Shown: positions 12,490 to 26,135, counted from the first letter of the stretch. The stretch is DNA of 64,000 bases from Forficula auricularia (GCA_024734495.1 JALMQS010000099.1:94971388-95035387); one strand, 5' to 3'. Made by a program: numbers and translations. Notes: generated by a model not told the origin, from the sequence alone.

Positions 12490-15030
12490 ATTAAAATTAC
12501 TGAAAAAGATTTTGGGATAAAATTTTTTTATTTAAAAAATGATGGCTATCAAAATCAAGGAGAGTTCGACATTTTTTCATGCGACATATTTTGTTCATTT
12601 TTGAAAATAAATTACAAATAACTTTTTTTTTATATCCTGCTTCAGGGTTTGAACAGTTTACGATTGCGTATTTAAGATAAAAAATACTTTAATATTATTT
12701 AAAAGTAAATAAATTTAAATATGCTATTAAATTAAGCTTACATTTCTCGGTCTAGATGAGTCTCAAAGCTGTTTCTATCTTCACCGGCAAGTAATTTCCA
12801 AGATATTTAGAAAAAACTAAAAATGTACTAAACAGCGCTTCAATTTGTTAAAGTAATGATATCTTTTAAATTTCATTTCAATCGGTTGAACGATATGGAA
12901 AAAATCGTCGACGAAAAAAAGGAAACCATATATACATACATACATCTCCATGGACTGAATGAAAAAATCGCTCTTTTTGGGCTCTGAACTAGACCCCACG
13001 TAATTTTTGGTAATTCATGTCCTACAATTCAATCTGAATGAATACTTACTACAATTTGTGTCTTTGTTTGAGACCAGTGGTTTAGTATTTATATCTGATG
13101 ACCTTTTGAAGTCGCGTTTGGGGTGAGACCGATTACAATATTTTATCAATGCTTTGCTATGGATAAAGTAAAAAATTAAATCCAAGGTGGAGGGGGGCAA
13201 GTATTCATTTTTGTTATTTTTATTTTTTAAATTATTAAAAGTATTTTGACAAGTAATTATTTCTTGCACAAAGCAATGGAAAAAGATTAAAGAAAAACAA
13301 TATTTTTTGTAAAATCTTGTCTTATATTTACAGTAGTATACATTAGGGTACATAAGCTGTATATGTAAATAATACAATTGTTTCGACAAGTGTCTTGCAT
13401 CCATTATATAAAAATACTGAATAAACCTTTTAATTAATCATCCATTAGTGTAGGTAGTTATTGTGTAATATAACGGAACTTCTCAAGTTTTAATATTTAT
13501 TGAAAAGTTTAATTCTATGTTTGGATTAATCATTTAATAATCATATTTATACTGAAGATCATAACAAAAAGTCATTAATATGTATAAATAAATGATTCCC
13601 GAAGCCAATTATTAAAAAAATAATAAATAAACAAACGATTTTATCTAGCCGCTGAAAGCTCATTTAAATTTTATTCCAGAAAATATTTCGAAATTAATAT
13701 TTAAGATTTTAATATTTTGTTATAGTAGGTATTTAAATTCAGTGGAATATAAAATTTGCTCACTTTGTAGAGAATTTTTTTTGGCAATATATTAATGAGA
13801 ATATAATAAAATTTTACAAAAATTTAAAAATTCCATTTTTTTTTTCATTTTGATTAATAAGTAAAAATTATTTTAAAGATTAGATTTATGATTTTTGTAA
13901 ATTTTGATGATTATTTAATCTGATAATAATTTGATCTAGATAATTCTGAAGCTTGACAGCTCAAAATATAATCACTTATTTTTTCCGGAAATGCCTACAT
14001 TTTAACAATAGATTGAACTTTCTACGAGTTTTCACGTTAGCTAGCGAGTAAATTTTGAATGATCCTGGAAATCCTCTCTCTTAAGAGGAGAACATCCTCA
14101 GAACATTCAGTAAATAAATCTATATCTAAATCTAAATCTTTGGAGTGATCTTTTTAATAGATTATTATTCACTATGAATTTCGGTAAGACCAATTCATTA
14201 ATTTTCTGATCCCATTTAAACGTTCATTTCTGACCGTTCCTCACGAACAACCAAGAATGATGTAACAATCGGTGATTAAGTTAAAATTTTTCTTATATAA
14301 CAAAGATATATGGCTAAAAATCAATTTAACTGTTAGAATCATAAAAGAAATACAGGTTGCCGCAGTTTCCTGTTTTACATTAAAGGATCCGACTTGATAG
14401 ATAGCGCGATGTAATTAAATATTCCGTGTTCCTGATTATGTAATCGCGGAATAACTAATGACGAAAATTTGTTTATAGCCTGGCTTAATAGTTAATGGGC
14501 AAAGATTCCAAGGGCAGAGAAATAAATAAATAGAAAGTAACAAGTGCAATGTTCTCTAGTGTCCAGATAGCATCGCAGCGCCGTTGCATCAACGCAATTA
14601 CAATACCATCATCATCAACAACAATTATGTGAATAGTGAAAAATTGATTAAAATAAAAAATATTTAAGTTATTATGACAAAAGCCAACATAGTCAATTAT
14701 ATAGGTACATAATATTTATTGATTATTTAGATAAAGAACTCAATTTAACTAATGATATATTTAATAATACAAACATGAATTTGAAACTTATTTCCTTCCT
14801 TTCTATAGAATGATATTTACTTCTTCTATTTTAAAACTATTCAATTTAAAATAAAGAGAAATTTATATTTTAATCAAATTGATTATTATGATTATTTTTT
14901 TGTGACTATTGGCGAAAATCTCGATATGGTTAACATCACTTCTAGCTATATAGAATTAATAATTACATGTAATGGAATAGCGAATTCACCCCTACTGAGA
15001 TCTGGTTCCAGAAAGCTATCCGGGGAACAA
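12490..15030. other. Gene-free A+T-rich stretch
   Basis: Nothing supportable as a gene. A 129-codon open frame on the - strand (13015-13404) has no recognisable domain and strongly biased A/T codons. Near 13140-13175 there is a short phrase around ATGGATAAAGTAAAAA that resembles the hairpin just outside the LTR element at 32818-32850. Confidence 0.5.
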
Positions 15031-15034
15031 TAAT

Positions 15035-15287
15035 TGGCGTAGTTAGGGAGTTTTCTTAGGGGGCAGCCGGCCATCTGATTAGCCACCAGAAGGTTTCAAT
15101 TTCGGTAATCAGATCAGAGATCAACATACTTTTTAGTAGAATTGACAAATTTCAAAGTAACGAAATAATTTAATGAGAAATACATAAGTGATGCCTCCTA
15201 ATAATGAAGTTTCGATTTTTCTAGGGGGGGGGGGGCAATTAGTTTTGTGGAAAAGGCACTGTTCCTCTTGCCCCCTAACTACGCCCA
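15035..15287 (+). mobile_element. Short TIR element (MITE family M1), copy 1
   Basis: The element begins TGGCGTAGTTAGGGAG and ends CCCCCTAACTACGCCCA, giving terminal inverted repeats of about 15 bp. Shared internal landmarks with three other copies are AATTGACAAATTT, CGAAATAATTTAATGAGAAAT, TTTCGATTTTTCTAG and a G-run. No coding content, so non-autonomous. A target duplication could not be assigned with confidence. Confidence 0.75.
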
Positions 15288-15964
15288 TTACAACAAACTA
15301 TTGGTAATCTGCGAGACCCATAGGAGAAAAATAAGAAAAAAATAAACTATTGACCTATCAACAATTAAAATGTTTAGCTTTTAATAAAAAAATATTCACT
15401 CATGATAGCCAAAATAAGTTTCGTATTGTATATGAACAGTTTTAAAATTGTAATTACATTACAAGTTGACTCTGCTAGAGTCTCTCGTGAGCTGATTCTC
15501 CTGGTTCAATTAAAAATTCATCTTCATGGTAAGGGACACCCTTTAACAAAAATCCCTTTATTTTCGTAAAATAATGTTTACTTTTAAAAAAATTATTTTA
15601 ATTTTCAAATTTTAATCCTCCCTAGCTACTTAAATAGTCATCGGAGCTAATTACAGATATAGATTCTGTTAGTAAATTAAAATTTCAAAATGTTTATATA
15701 TTAGAGTAGAATGTCTATTGCGGTATATCAGTATTTATCTACCTTTCCATTTAAATTTCACCAATACTGTCTAACCCGTTGGGTACAAAAATGTATAAAA
15801 TGAGCTTTATTAAAGAAGATTTAATTTGCAACAGAAAACCATATATGAGTGAAATGTCTAAAATCAATAGTTTATGAGTTATAAAGATATTCCAATATTG
15901 TACAGTGAATGGACCTAATAAATAACAAATAATCTGTCTCTGATAACGACACAACCTCTTGATT

Positions 15965-17040
15965 ATAACAAATCAAAAGAAAAGTAATCTATTTTATTTC
16001 ATCGATTTCATCTATTTGGAGGTACATAGTACCTTTTTAATATAAGAAAATAGCATTTTGATTAAAAATTTTGTAGTTTAAAAGAAAATGTATGAAAAGA
16101 TTCAATTTCTTCTCTCCTGAAGCGTATCAGCTAGAAATGGCAAAAAGTTTTATTTTTTTCTCATTACATATTAAATTAAATTTATTGAAATTTCATATCT
16201 GTGTGTTATTTTCATTTATCTTTCATATCAAATAATTTTTATAAGGAAATTTGCATTTTTAAAGGGTAGTTTATATGAAGTCCAATGTAAAAAACTCTAA
16301 TAACTCCGTTGAAAATTTTTTTAAAAAATATAAAATTAATAAATATTATTAAACAATTAATTATTAATAATTTAATTCAATTTCGAAGGAAATCGAATCA
16401 TTACTTTTTTAGATAATCGTCAAAAACCCCGAAAACCGTCAATGAAAGGCCGTTTTAGAAACATTTTTAAAATTCACCTCCATATCACAAGTCAATGTTT
16501 CGTTTCTAATGACTTTTTTAACTTTTTTCAAAGGCATCTCGTGCTTTCAAAAAACATCGTTTTTTGACGGTTCAGATGGTTTTTGACCATTTTCTCAAAA
16601 AGTAGCCAAGCGATTTCGTTCAAAACTGAAGTACATTATTAATAATTAATTGTTTTATAATATATATTCATTTCATATTTTTAAAAAAAATTTCAACGGA
16701 GTTATTTCCATTTTTCAAATTTGACTTCAAATAAACTACCCTTAAAAATTCAAATTTCCAGATAATAATTATTTCATATAAAATATAAATTAAAATAACA
16801 AACAGATATAAAATTTCAATAAATTTAAATTAATATCTAATGGGAAAAAAATAAAACTTTTTTCCATTTCTAGTTGATTCGCTCCCGGATAAAAGAAATT
16901 GAATCTTTTAATACATTTTCTTTTAAACTAAGAAATTTTTAATTGAAATGCTATTTTCTAATATTAGACAGATACTGTGAACCTCCAGATAGATGAAATA
17001 AGATATATTTCTTTCTTATTTATAATTCTTTTGGTCTTTT
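15965..17040. repeat. 1.07-kb palindrome with ~470-bp arms
   Basis: Arms of about 15965-16443 and 16556-17040 are reverse complements. Landmarks are GATTCAATTTCTT against AAGAAATTGAATC, TTTAAAGGGTAGTTTAT against ATAAACTACCCTTAAA and CTATTTGGAGGT against ACCTCCAGATAG. The spacer is about 110 bp. The arms are visibly diverged by point changes and small indels, so it is older than the 1320-3001 foldback. No coding content. Confidence 0.75.
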
Positions 17041-17182
17041 ATATCGAGAGACTGTGTTGCAAGCCCACATCGCTCCCCGGGCATGAGCGAATGCATTTGA
17101 GAATGAATTCAACAATTCCATCCAGTCCTCAGTATTGATATACCTTGTAACATTATAATATATATATATATTATTTTATTAT

Positions 17183-17185
<3 letters not shown>

Positions 17186-17224
<39 letters not shown>
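17186..17224. repeat. (AT)n microsatellite
   Basis: An uninterrupted run of about 19 AT units, preceded by TATTATTATT-like imperfect repeats from 17159. Confidence 0.9.
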
Positions 17225-17227
<3 letters not shown>

Positions 17228-17243
17228 AATGTCGATTAAAAAA

Positions 17244-17436
17244 GTGCCCGCCCTCCTACGAAACTCATTGTCACCAGAAAAATCAACTAACTTTTTAATA
17301 GAATTGACAAATTTTGGAAGTAAATAAATAATTTAATATGAAATACCTCGTAACAAAGGTGTTTCGATTTTTCTATGGGAACAATGAGTTTTGTAGGGGG
17401 CACTGCCCCTTTCCCCCCTCCCCCTAACTACGCCCA
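17244..17436 (+). mobile_element. MITE M1, rearranged copy 2
   Basis: The right part is colinear with the copy at 15035-15287 and ends CCCCCTAACTACGCCCA. The left 45 bp are an inverted copy of the right end (GTGCCC.. and AAACTCATTG against CAATGAGTTTT and GGGCACTGCCC). The normal left terminus is missing. This is a truncated copy with an inverted end, not a full element. The 67-codon open frame here is a repeat artefact. Confidence 0.7.
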
Positions 17437-17444
17437 TGGAAACA

Positions 17445-19750
17445 ATTTAAGACCCGCATCCACAGATAACTTCGACTCCTACACAGGCCATAATATATCT
17501 TCCTCCTTTTCTTTTTACTATGGAGGACTCAATCTAGGCCTTTCTTGGTGTATCTGCTTCTCGCGGCAATATCATTAGAAAAACATTTCTAGCCTACCAT
17601 TAAAAACAATAATTCATTTACTCTCTTGTTAACTAGCGCCTCTGATTTTTGTCAATATCAATCTACTGGAGGTTGGAGTTAGCGAATCTAACTTGTATGC
17701 TTTCGAAATTACAAATGTAATTAATCGCATATCTTTATGCCATGCATCTCCATCTTCTAATGTTTGTAAGAATGTCATTCCCCCCTTTCCAGGATTTTCT
17801 AACTCAAAAAGAGTATATTTCATATAATAATGAAAATACAAGCTATTCTATTTTATTTTCGAGATAAAGATAAGTACCTAATATTTACCTAATAAGAAAG
17901 CTGTAGTTATTTTTTGCCTGTTCTTTAATATGTTCTTTTGAAATTTGTAAGCTTAAATTGTACCCTTAAAATACTAAAATTCTCCATTGAAGGAGAATTA
18001 TTCCACCCTGGTTGAAAACCTCTACGCTAAATGAATACTCTTTTATTTAAATCACTTTAAAAGTCTGATTACAAAATTACTGTAGTAGATTTTTTTTATT
18101 GTGATAAAATTCGCCTTTTAATATTTATCATTGAAAGAAACATTTTTCTATGCCAAGCTTTCAAATGAGAAACTTTAAATATATAAAACTAGCTAGTAAC
18201 TTAGCTTACCATACAACGGGTCTATTTCTAGCCAGGGGCTTTTTTTACAAATAAATTTTTCTTTTAGTAGACAAAAAATTAATAAATATATAAATATATA
18301 AAAAGTAGAGACATTTTCACTCTCTCTCTCACTAATTAACACTTATATTTAATTAAATAATTAATCAATTTTGGATTTGAAATTTAGAAAAAAAAACTTT
18401 CACATATGCATGATTATTTTAAAATTAAAAAATTATTCATGTTGACACCTATTGCAGTCTAGGAGGAATTTTCGCCACTAAATTAAACGAAATTAAAATA
18501 ATTATAATGATTATTTCTAGTCATCAAAAATCGTTTATTTTAATAAATATATAGTTAAAAAAGGATTTTAGTTAAGTTTAGCAAAAATTTCTGTAATGCC
18601 TAATTAATAATGTATTATTGTATAGCTTTTTCTTTCAAAATCTTTTCACAATTATTTATCGAAAAATGCATCTTTGGGAAGATCTTCCTTATGAAGTCAC
18701 AGTTTATCTTTACCATTACTTTAGTTCAGGGTTATTTCAGAGTTGTTACTCATGCTTTTCATGATTCAATCTGACTTGAGAAAAAAATCAATCTATAAAC
18801 TGTCTTCCAGTACTACAATATACATATATTTATTTATTTATATACATTTAGTCATTTATTAGCGAAAATATCATAATGGATATATTATAGTTTCTTAATT
18901 TAAAATGTAGTGAAGATGAAATGTTTTCAGTAGGTTGTAAAATAAAGATCTGCTGCGATCATTTAAAAATTAAAATGAGACTTAACTATGGTCTGCCTCC
19001 CTAGTACATTTATATAATTTTATTTTCTCTCCTAGACAACAAATAGATACCTATTAATCCAAATTGTTGATTTTTGTTAAAGAATTTATTGATGGAAGTG
19101 TGTGAATACATTGTATAGGTATGTATTAATCAAAATATTGTAATTCTGAAAAGTTCGACGTAGAGTTTTCTTGAATATAAAAGCTCTGGCTTTATTTTAG
19201 TGGTCGAATTTTAAAATTTTTAATGAGTTTTTATTCGAATATTTTCTAGTTTTTCGAAATTTCAAAAAATGCCTAAAAAAATAGTAATGATGTCATTAAG
19301 ACCTAGAAAAAAACTTAAATAGTAAATATCATAAAAATGCATATATGAGCTGTTTATCGAAAAATAAATTATAGGCTGCACATTTTTAAGATAAAAGACT
19401 CATCAGAATGCACGCCGTTTCGCTAAGTGCTTATTTCTAGAGTGGTTTTCAAGTGCTCAAGGTTAATAAATTTGTTTCTTGAAAATCTACAAACTTGATG
19501 CTTTTTAACTTTTAAGAAATTAGGTGTTGGTTCTAGGTGAAACATTTTAATTTAATAATAAAACTTGATCAACATGCAAGGTAGGTTTCACAAAAAAAAA
19601 ATTAAAACAAAATCGATATATTTAGATGATTTTAACCGAAATTTCTATTTCGGTAATTGTAACATTTATATTTTAAGAGAAATTTATTATTTTTAGAAAA
19701 ATATCAAGATAGCCTGGTCCATTTTCAAATAAAATCTATTCAGCTCTTTA
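17445..19750. other. Gene-free A+T-rich stretch
   Basis: No gene can be supported. Simple A/T-rich sequence dominates. A phrase near 18190-18240 (AGCTAGTAACTTAGC .. CTAGCCAGGGGC) weakly recalls the 3' end of the Helitron-like elements described below but lacks the hairpin. Confidence 0.45.
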
Positions 19751-19767
19751 TTTGAATATGTACACTT

Positions 19768-19981
19768 TTTATTTTTTTTATTTATTTATTATCACCAGGA
19801 AAGCCCATTTAGACAGCACATCAGTAAAGTGTTAGTAGGGTTAGTGAGGGAGCCGAGTTTTAGCCGATAGAAATTTTATATGCTAGCCAGGATCGAACCC
19901 CGGCCTTCCGCTCCAACATCGTCATCATCGATGCCGAAGCGGGGGCTAGCGCGTTAGCCAGCTCGGCCAACCCGACTCCCC
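19768..19981 (-). mobile_element. tRNA-derived SINE, copy 1 (13-bp TSD)
   Basis: Read on the - strand it starts GGGGAGTCGGG and has an RNA polymerase III A box (TGGCCGAGCTGG, 19958-19969) and B box (GGTTCGATCC, 19890-19899). It ends in an A+T-rich AATAAATAAA-type tail. It is flanked by the direct duplication AATATGTACACTT (19755-19767 and 19982-19994), which shows target-primed insertion. The body matches the copy at 20916-21132 closely. The open frame across it is spurious. Confidence 0.9.
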
Positions 19982-20764
19982 AATATGTACACTTACTAAA
20001 TAGAAAATTTCGATAAGAATTTAATTTTTTGATTGTTGAGAAAGAGCGCACTCAAAATCACACAAACCTACGTATGCATAATGTATACTAGTATACATAC
20101 ACTGATATTTTTTCATAACTTTTTTGTCACAAGAGAGCTTGAAACATAATAATTTACAAACTTGGAAATTTTTATAATTCTTTGATAATTATTCATTTAA
20201 TTTAATTAATTTTTATTTTATTTTTTTTTACAGAAAAGAAATACATCCCAGATTCATTGAATAATCCAATAAATTATTAGGTAAGTCGAGATTTTTTATT
20301 TCATAATTTATACAAATTGTTTTTTTAATATAGTATATCTATTATTTCTATCTATCTATCCATGCATTCATCCGGAGAGTATTATTTCTGATGACATCCT
20401 CTTGAGCTTGAGCTGACCTCTGGCCTCCACGATCACCCTCTCCTTTCTTTACTCATCTTTCTTAACGATGCTTTTAATGCTATTCTCTATTTCACCTTCA
20501 CCTACTTTTCCATTTTACCAATAAACAGTTTACTAATTCGATCCTAAAAATAAATATATCATTCCATATGGAAATTATTTATTTCTTTATTAGCTATAAA
20601 TACCATATGTGCATCTCAATTCGGAGGTCATCAATTCAATAGTTAAGTACTTTAAAATAAATTCATAATGAAATCATTTCACACCAGTATGTTAAAATAT
20701 TTTTATTAGAGTAAAGACTTTGATATTCACACTAGTTTTTGAAATAGAGCGTACACACAATTTG

Positions 20765-21200
20765 GTAAAGTACCTACGTACCAACAGACATTTCACGACA
20801 AAACAATTAATATCTCGAAAAATATAATTTTTTCGATGTTCACTCGTTAAGGCTTTTTTTAGACCAAAACGACCTGGTTTGCTCGAATTTTTTTATTCAA
20901 AATAACTTCAGCCATGGGGAGTCGGGCTAGCCGAGCCGGCTAACTCGCTGGTCCCGCTTCAGCATCGATCGATTATGACGATGTTGGAGCGGAAGGCCGG
21001 AGGTTCGATCCTGGCTGGCCAATACAAATTTCTACCGGCTAAAAACTCGGCTCCCTCACTAACCCTACTAACCCTTTACTTATGTGCTGTCTAAATGGGC
21101 TTTGTTCCCGGTGACAATAAATAAATAAAAAAAACTTCAGGCATTTTTGAAATAGTTCGAAAAACGAAGCAAAAAAACAATTTTTTCATGCACGATTACA
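20765..21200 (+). repeat. Dispersed repeat, copy 2, interrupted by a SINE
   Basis: Same family and order as 9140-9360 (TTCGATGTTCACT, CGAAGCAAAAAAAC, TGCACGATTACAAT). The SINE at 20916-21132 splits it between AATAACTTCAG and GCATTTTTGAAAT, which are contiguous in the other copy. Confidence 0.6.
20916..21132 (+). mobile_element. tRNA-derived SINE, copy 2 (12-bp TSD)
   Basis: It starts GGGGAGTCGGGC and has A box TAGCCGAGCCGG (20928-20939) and B box GGTTCGATCC (21002-21011). The 3' tail is AATAAATAAATAAAA. The flanking duplication is AACTTCAG[C/G]CAT (20904-20915 and 21133-21144), with one mismatch. The tRNA-like head is followed by an unrelated body containing CTCCCTCACTAACCC. No partner LINE tail was recognised. 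Confidence 0.9.
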
Positions 21201-21684
21201 ATACTTGACCATACCCATGGTAAAGTAAAATGGGATTTTGGACTGTACTTTTAAAATAAATGCGTACTTAGAAATGTGTTTTTAACAATAATTGATAATC
21301 AGGGTAGTATACTTGGCAAAAAAAGTGAAATTTTCTTTCAAGATTAATTAGTCTTTCTGCAAAATTTAAGATTTTTTTGTCAATGAACGAAATGGAGCAA
21401 GTAAGCAGAAGTTTTGAAAGACAGATGATTATATTATTTCTGAATGAACAGAGAGAATTGCACACTCAAGAATTCATGAAAGAATTACGGCTTATTTACT
21501 ATATCTTCAATCAGGTCAAAAAAGGGCAATGAATGTTATAAAATAGCGTAATACTTGTAAATGAGAGTTAAGAGAAGATTATTGTCTTTTATATTATGGT
21601 AGTGTCTATGAAGCAATTGGCATTGAACGATCAATTATTTTCGACCAAAACAATGCCTCAAAAAATTTCAAACTCTGTAAACTT

Positions 21685-21862
21685 TATTCTAATAATAGTA
21701 GCTATCCTTTAGAATTTTTACAGATTTTTAGCTATTATAATTTTGGAGCTACAGCTAGATAAAATGCTGCCATATCATAGGCTTAGTAAGTTATACACTC
21801 CAAAACTATAATAGCTAAAAATCTCTCTGAAGGACAGCTACTATTATAATATTTCAAATTTT
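21685..21862. repeat. Imperfect hairpin repeat
   Basis: AATAGTAGCTATCCTT..GATTTTTAGCTATTATA is matched about 45 bp later by the inverse TATAATAGCTAAAAATC..GGACAGCTACTATT. It is a foldback of about 180 bp without coding content. Confidence 0.6.
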
Positions 21863-21869
21863 TTCCCCG

Positions 21870-24800
21870 GAATAAAAAAATTATTTTTCAATTCCAAAGA
21901 CCCCAAATTATTTAGATGAGAAACTTGCATCGCTGTGAAGCAAAGGTTAAAATTAAAATACACACTTGAAACTTGGGGGATATGTTTTTTATTTATTTCG
22001 AACCATTTGAGCCCTTGTCAGTGTAAAAATTCGAAAATACTCAAAATAAGGACCACCCTAATGAAGCAAATAAGACTGCAAAATGTTTTTCGACTGATCA
22101 AAGTATACGCCAAGCATCGCATCTTTGTGGCAAGAGAATGAAGGCTTGAAAGGGCCTCCTCACCGACTCAAGTCAATTTGAGCCTGGGCTAATTTGGACC
22201 TTGTATAGTGTGAGAAGTTAAGTAGGCGTAAAATATTTATCGTCTGGACCTGATACCTGAATAGAAAGCCAAGTTTCCTTGAGGCAGGTTTGAATGCAGA
22301 GATTAAATGACCATTTTAAGAAAGGTCAAATCCTATAGTGACACCTAACGTTGATTATCTCTCACAAAGCTTCAAAGCCAAGTAATATCAGTAGAGAATA
22401 AAATTAAATAGAAAATAAGCATTAACTTAGTCATGTTATTCACCCAGATTTTACTCTTTATATTTGTCTAGTATTTGAATATTTCAAATAATTCAATTCA
22501 ATCCTTTCAATGACAATTAGAGAAATGATTTAATGAATATCTTAAATAAAATCTCGGCAACGTTTTCTCGTGATTGTTTTTCATCCTTTCGCTTTTCTCT
22601 ACACAGTCACGATACATCAGAGTGCATTCAAATGCCCCTGGGAAAGAATCTTCCATAGTCACAGAATTTGTCATGATAAACAGTTTTTTCGATGTGAATC
22701 TGAGAAAGTTACCAATATTCAGGTTTATTTAAGCAGGCGAATTTTTATAGCTTTTTTAATTATATCGACACGAATGATCGACTTATATCCAATAAATAAT
22801 TTTATATCAATTTCTCCAGAGGAAATCATTAAAGTAGTTCTCTTTATTTGCTGATTATAATAAGTTTTATGAAAATATGCCCACTAAAAAACATTTAATA
22901 TTGTTTATCAAAATGTTTCTTTGTTTGTGATCTAAGTGAAATTCAGTATTGATTTAATAATTTAATTAATTATCTTAGTAAGAACTAGAGGAACATCAAA
23001 GTAGTATCGTCATTTAAAGGTGCATAACTGAATAAATATTTGAGATACCAAAAAGCGGTTCTTGGTCTGAAATTTGTAAAATATAATGTTAACATTTTCA
23101 CATTTTCATTTAGTTTTATTTTTTATTAATTAATTAATTTTTTATATTAGTTTAAACATCTAAATCATCTACCTACATAAGTCAATATTTTATTTTATGA
23201 ACTGGAAATAGGGTAAGAAATTATCATCGTATATTAAATTCTGACCAGTATAAAAAAATCGAATTTTATGTTTTCCCATTAAACGATAATTTAATACTCA
23301 AACTTTCTCATTCAAATTGATGAATTTGATGATTATTTGTTTTGAATCGAATCCCTTATTAAAAAAAATATTATTAGTATTTTAATTTAATTTTATTTTA
23401 TTTCTTCATATTTTTCGGCCCAATCTTAATGTCTTAGTAAATGCAAATTCCCTACGAAAGGTAATATATCTATTCGCTTAAGAATAAATAAATAACAAAT
23501 TTATTAAGCAATAATAAAAAAAATACAAATAATGTTTAACAATTTCAAATACTTTGACCTCGAGGCCCGAATGTCCTTTTTTTTTTAAATATTTTATATA
23601 TTTTTCTTAAATTTTTATTTTAGTAAGGGGAAAAATTCGCTTAGGAATATTTTATTTGTTAATAAGCTTGTATTCAAAACCACATAGAATTATAGGTATG
23701 TGATTTTGTCAAATCCGATTGATATAATTCATTAAACTTATTATACTTGAGTAAAATTTTCTCTCTTAACTAAGGGATCAATAGAAAATTTTTTCAGGAT
23801 GTTTTAATGTATAATGTATAATGTAATTATATTTATCTCTATATAAAATATATATTTTAATAAAAGTATAATTTTTACAAGAGGTGACCATTTCTAAAAT
23901 TTGCTCCCTTGATGAAGGGTGTGAAATGAGATTCTTTGAATATAATTTAACAAAATTATATTTTTTCATTTGTATACTCATTTAATTAAAAGATTAATAT
24001 TTCAAAATATAGGGGTTTTGGGGAGTTGGCGTACCCAAGGTTTTGGCGGCTCACTCAAGCGACCTTAGGTGTAAATCAGTTGCGGTTTGCGAATTTTCAA
24101 CCAGGGATGCTGTCCAAAAAGTAGCCTTCATGTTTTTTAAATTTTATTTTAATCTTCGCTTTTTTGTGCAATTTTCATCGAATACGGCATCATTTTCGTA
24201 ATTTTTCAAATTTAACATTAGATTTTTAAAAAATATATTTTGAGACCTTCACCCCAAACGGATACTGCTTTGTGTGATTGAGGGTAGGAGTCAGAAATTA
24301 AATCTTGTGACTTAAACTACACAGTCCTTGAGATAAAAATCGACCATCTTCCTAAATGAATCAGCCTGTCCAATAAGAAAATCTTAAATTTCTTCTAATT
24401 TTATTGCTATTACCAAGCTATGACTTATCTATAGCACTAATAGTTATTTTCGATCTTATATATTGAGAGTTCTTAAAAATGAGTTAGTCCAAAGATTCTC
24501 GAATCATCTTTATTTATTCCTTTTTTGTATTATTACTATTTTAATAGTTCCTCAGCGAGAACAATTTTTATTCGACTAAAACTCGTCTCGACTTGTCTTT
24601 GACATGCTTGAACTTGAAGATATACCAGGCAGGGAATTCAAACCTTCTATCCGCACTCTTTTGTGAAAATCATTAATTTTAATTTCCCCTTTAAACTATT
24701 TAACAATTTTATTTCATTTCGAGAACCAATATATTTTTCAAAACAAAAAATGTTTTCTATAGAAATATTTATTTGAAATGACGGATAATAATTTGAAAAT

Positions 24801-26135
24801 TTAAAGATCCTCCTGAAATTTTGAAGTCGACCTTACTTACCTATATATTTATGAAAATATTCTAAATGTTTCAAATTTTAAGGATGCACCGCATCCCCAG
24901 CATCCTTGCACCGCACGCCACTAGTGTAAATCATTTTGTCATATTGGATTTTAGCATAAAAATTGCATAAATACATTTATTTTAATCCATTTAGATGACA
25001 TTAAAGTTATTTCTTTTGTCTGATGTTTTTTACTTAAAACTTATAAGAGAAATATTTTTACCTTTTTCTTTCAAGGTTTTTATACGATTACACTTGACCA
25101 AATATGAAATTTCCTTTCTTGTAATTTTTATATTTTTTTCTAAAATGTTTTTTAAACAAGATAAATATTTATATTCGTAATAAATAAAATACTATTTTAT
25201 AATGTATTTACCTTTAGGGAATCTTAATTTGATAATTAAATACTATTTATCACTTATTAAAAATATTCTGTTTAATTTTATCTTTGTGATAATTCTTAGA
25301 TTTACATAAATAAAAAACTAAGTAATGCCTAGTTTTTCAAATATATTACGATTCCAAATTAAACATTTTCATAAATAATGACGAGTAATTGGATATAATA
25401 AACCTTAATTGCAAAGCCCCAAATCAAAATTTTTTCACTAAATTGCAAAGCTGTCCGATCTATCTAGAAAGTTCCCTATTTATTTTTTCTTATCTATCAA
25501 TTCTGCTTAAATCTTCCATTAGTGAGTTGTATCTTCAAAAGTAAAATCTCACTATAAATATAATGTATCTGATATACATATATAGTCAAGCATTTTCTTT
25601 TCTGACTCTTATTCTGTTTCTAATTACTTAACCTTTCTCATTTCTAATTATTAAAACGATACTTAATACAAAAAAAACTTTTCACATCTTATCTTGAATG
25701 AAATCCAGGTCGGAGTCAAGACATTTGCACTGCAATTGATACCTTTTATTATTGCAGACGGTTCGCTCCCTCTTTCACCTTTCTATTTATACATGTTCAC
25801 TGTTCACTCACATTATGTTCATAGCCAGAGATGCATTCCTCTAGAACTCAATATGCATACATTACATACATTGGAAAGTAACCAATTCAAGGCCGCCTCT
25901 TTATACTTTATTTTTTCCCTCAATTGTTTTATTATTATTTATTATATTCATATATATTTGTGTTTTTGATGAAATAAACAAAATTTTTTCCCTATGGTAG
26001 TTATTATTTAAATATATTTTTCCTTGTAAAGAAAGATAATTCTTTTCCATTATGTAAAATTAATTTAAATAAAGAATTTCAATTTATTCAAAGTCAAAAA
26101 ATAATATATTTCAAAATTATTTTTTATTCTTATTT
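21870..26135. other. Gene-free A+T-rich stretch
   Basis: No supportable gene. The open frames of 60-95 codons here have strongly A/T-driven composition and no domain. A slightly G+C-richer patch at 22140-22330 and another at 24010-24110 were read in all frames without recognising a product. Confidence 0.5.

Noticed and set aside
13015..13404. 129-codon - strand frame, among the longest in the window
   Set aside because: Length alone is weak evidence in this DNA; no domain, no signal peptide pattern and no splice context was convincing.
17375..17578. 67-codon + frame
   Set aside because: It starts inside MITE M1 and is a by-product of the repeat.
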